The notes under the pieces are model-generated. The model worked only from the letters and a program-made list of their open reading frames with translations, did not search any database and had not been told where the DNA came from. Position numbers and translations under genes: made by a program. From an uncultured Oscillospiraceae bacterium (GTDB lineage: Bacteria; Bacillota_A; Clostridia; Oscillospirales; Oscillospiraceae), in the NCBI GenBank assembly GCA_934635515.1, contig CAKTZK010000015.1, positions 1-22,842 of the forward strand: DNA of 22,842 bases, read 5' to 3'. Positions 22,039 through 22,842 of this stretch are shown piece after piece. Within the stretch, counting starts at the first letter, position 1. The number at the start of each line of letters is the position of its first letter.

Positions 22039-22563
22039 ATGCTGCTTAAAAAAATATACTGTCGGGTGTTTCAGGCCTGCTTCGGCCTGGGGGCCCGGGT
22101 ACTGCCCTGGCGCAGGCCGGAATGCATCACCGGTGCCGGGAGCCTGCAAAGGCTGCCGGAGCTGCTGGCGGACGCCGGGTGCAAAGAACCCATGATCGTG
22201 GCAAGCCACCGCCGATGCGCTGCGCCGGAATTTATTACCATGGCGGAGAGGCTCCCGGCCCGGAGCAGCTTCCACGGCGTCACGGCGGAGACCGGCCCGG
22301 ACGCCCTGACCCATGCGGTGGAGGCCTACATCGGCCGCTTTTATAACACCCGGGAGACCCGAAGCCTTGCCCGGCAGGCGGTAGAGGCCATTTACCGCAT
22401 AAACCGGGCGCTGGGTATTCCGGAGTGCTTTCCCTGTATTCGGTCGGAGGACCTGCCTCAAATGGCCGCCTGGGCGGAGGCGGAGGCCAACCCCGCATAC
22501 CCGGTGCCGGTGATTTTTGGCAAGGAGGACTTTATCTGCGTGGCCCGCCGGGTGATGCCGTGA
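22039..22563 (+). pseudogene. Iron-containing alcohol dehydrogenase remnant with two in-frame internal deletions
   Basis: 174 residues in an open frame, against about 385-400 for the family. Three colinear pieces are recognisable: an N-terminus (LLKKIYCRVFQACF to about residue 84, including LPELLADAG), the middle helix piece TGPDALTHAVEAYIGR (85-100), and the extreme C-terminal part (NRALGIP, RSEDLP, EANPAYPVPVIF; about 122-163). Missing are the GGGS nucleotide-binding region between about residues 84 and 85 (near 22290) and the segment with the later iron-binding histidines between about 120 and 122 (near 22400). It cannot be a working dehydrogenase. AAAGGA precedes the ATG, so a small protein may still be made. 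Junction positions are estimated from memory of the family. Confidence 0.7.
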
Positions 22564-22583
22564 GCCTTGGCAATTAAAAACGA

Positions 22584-22637
22584 AAAAAGGGAGGCGGCTT
22601 ACGAGACGGTTCTGTTTCATAAGCTGCCTCCCTTTTT
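22584..22637 (+). terminator. Strong terminator, probably bidirectional
   Basis: An 18-bp stem with one G-U (22584-22601 with 22620-22637), 18-base loop, A-run on the left and T-run on the right. It separates the dehydrogenase remnant from the convergent VOC gene and could serve both. Confidence 0.88.
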
Positions 22638-22686
22638 AATTCCGGGCGTGAAGAGCATCCTTTAATTTTTACGGTTTCGGTGCGCT

Positions 22687-22842
22687 TTATTCGGTGGTGG
22701 TTGGCACCGTATAAATATTGATGTGATTTCCCGCCGGATCAGCCATGCGGAACATATGCCAGCCGTAGGGGCGGAAGAAAGGCTCCTGGGTGACGGCACC
22801 GGCTGCCTGCGCCCGGGGATAGATATCCTCCAGAGTCGGCAC
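22687..22842 (-). CDS. VOC/glyoxalase-fold protein (C-terminal part only)
   Basis: The last 51 codons of a leftward gene that enters from the right edge; the stop is at 22687-22689. The visible end (LEDIYPRAQAAGA, EPFFRPYGWHMFRMADPAGN, then HINIY) has the GW.MFR..DP.GN pattern of the final betas of vicinal-oxygen-chelate proteins such as glyoxalase I, bleomycin-resistance and dioxygenase-like proteins. The usual metal-binding glutamate after the DP.GN turn is not evident (HINIY), so activity and substrate cannot be inferred. Confidence 0.7.
   Translation of the reverse strand: MPTLEDIYPRAQAAGAVTQEPFFRPYGWHMFRMADPAGNHINIYTVPTTTE

Overview
The window is high-GC DNA with the gene content of an endospore-forming Firmicute of the gut Clostridia, most like the Oscillospiraceae. 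Three things point there: a yabM-mazG-hup-rqcP-yabP-yabQ-divIC-yabR cluster, a HemZ/RSH/RecJ/DTD neighbourhood typical of Clostridia, and several families of short palindromic intergenic repeats. The family placement is inference. No rRNA, tRNA, CRISPR array or insertion sequence was seen.

Layout. 1-1980 (minus): the 5' part of an RlmD-type 23S rRNA m5U methyltransferase lies downstream of a beta-CASP metallo-beta-lactamase nuclease-like gene. 2120-2926 (plus): a DapF-fold, two-cysteine racemase-like protein, fired from a promoter placed back-to-back with that of the nuclease. 3091-7388 (plus): recJ, then a full-length RSH (p)ppGpp synthetase/hydrolase. 7389-8225: an 837-base gene-free block of hairpins and repeats. 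It includes six GTAG-footed stem-loops whose 8-bp stems (6 bp in one copy) differ in sequence but keep pairing. 8226-10785: dtd, a glyoxalase-II-like hydrolase and hemZ. 10808-15456: the yab sporulation/division cluster with HU inserted in the middle as its own transcription unit. 15571-18044: brnQ and a divergent LysR-type regulator, with a 21-bp palindrome over the brnQ promoter. 18351-20842 (minus): a radical SAM/SPASM enzyme translationally coupled to a membrane protein with a Cys-Ala-repeat tail. 21189-21725: long-form hpf. 21798-21956: a second repeat block. 22039-22563: an iron alcohol dehydrogenase collapsed by two in-frame internal deletions. 22687-22842: the C-terminus of a VOC/glyoxalase-fold protein.

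How the genes work together. Most of the window is core housekeeping: stringent response, ribosome hibernation and rescue, D-aminoacyl-tRNA proofreading, DNA repair, heme-related radical SAM chemistry, and sporulation and division. The accessory pair at 18351-20842 is the best candidate for an undescribed system. Its substrate-like protein has a signal peptide, an extracytoplasmic domain, one membrane helix and a cytoplasmic Gly-rich tail with eight cysteines in 23 residues. The enzyme reads like a peptide maturase, so the pair resembles a RiPP-type maturase and target in which the target is the tail of a large membrane protein rather than a small peptide. That function is inferred from gene coupling and motifs.
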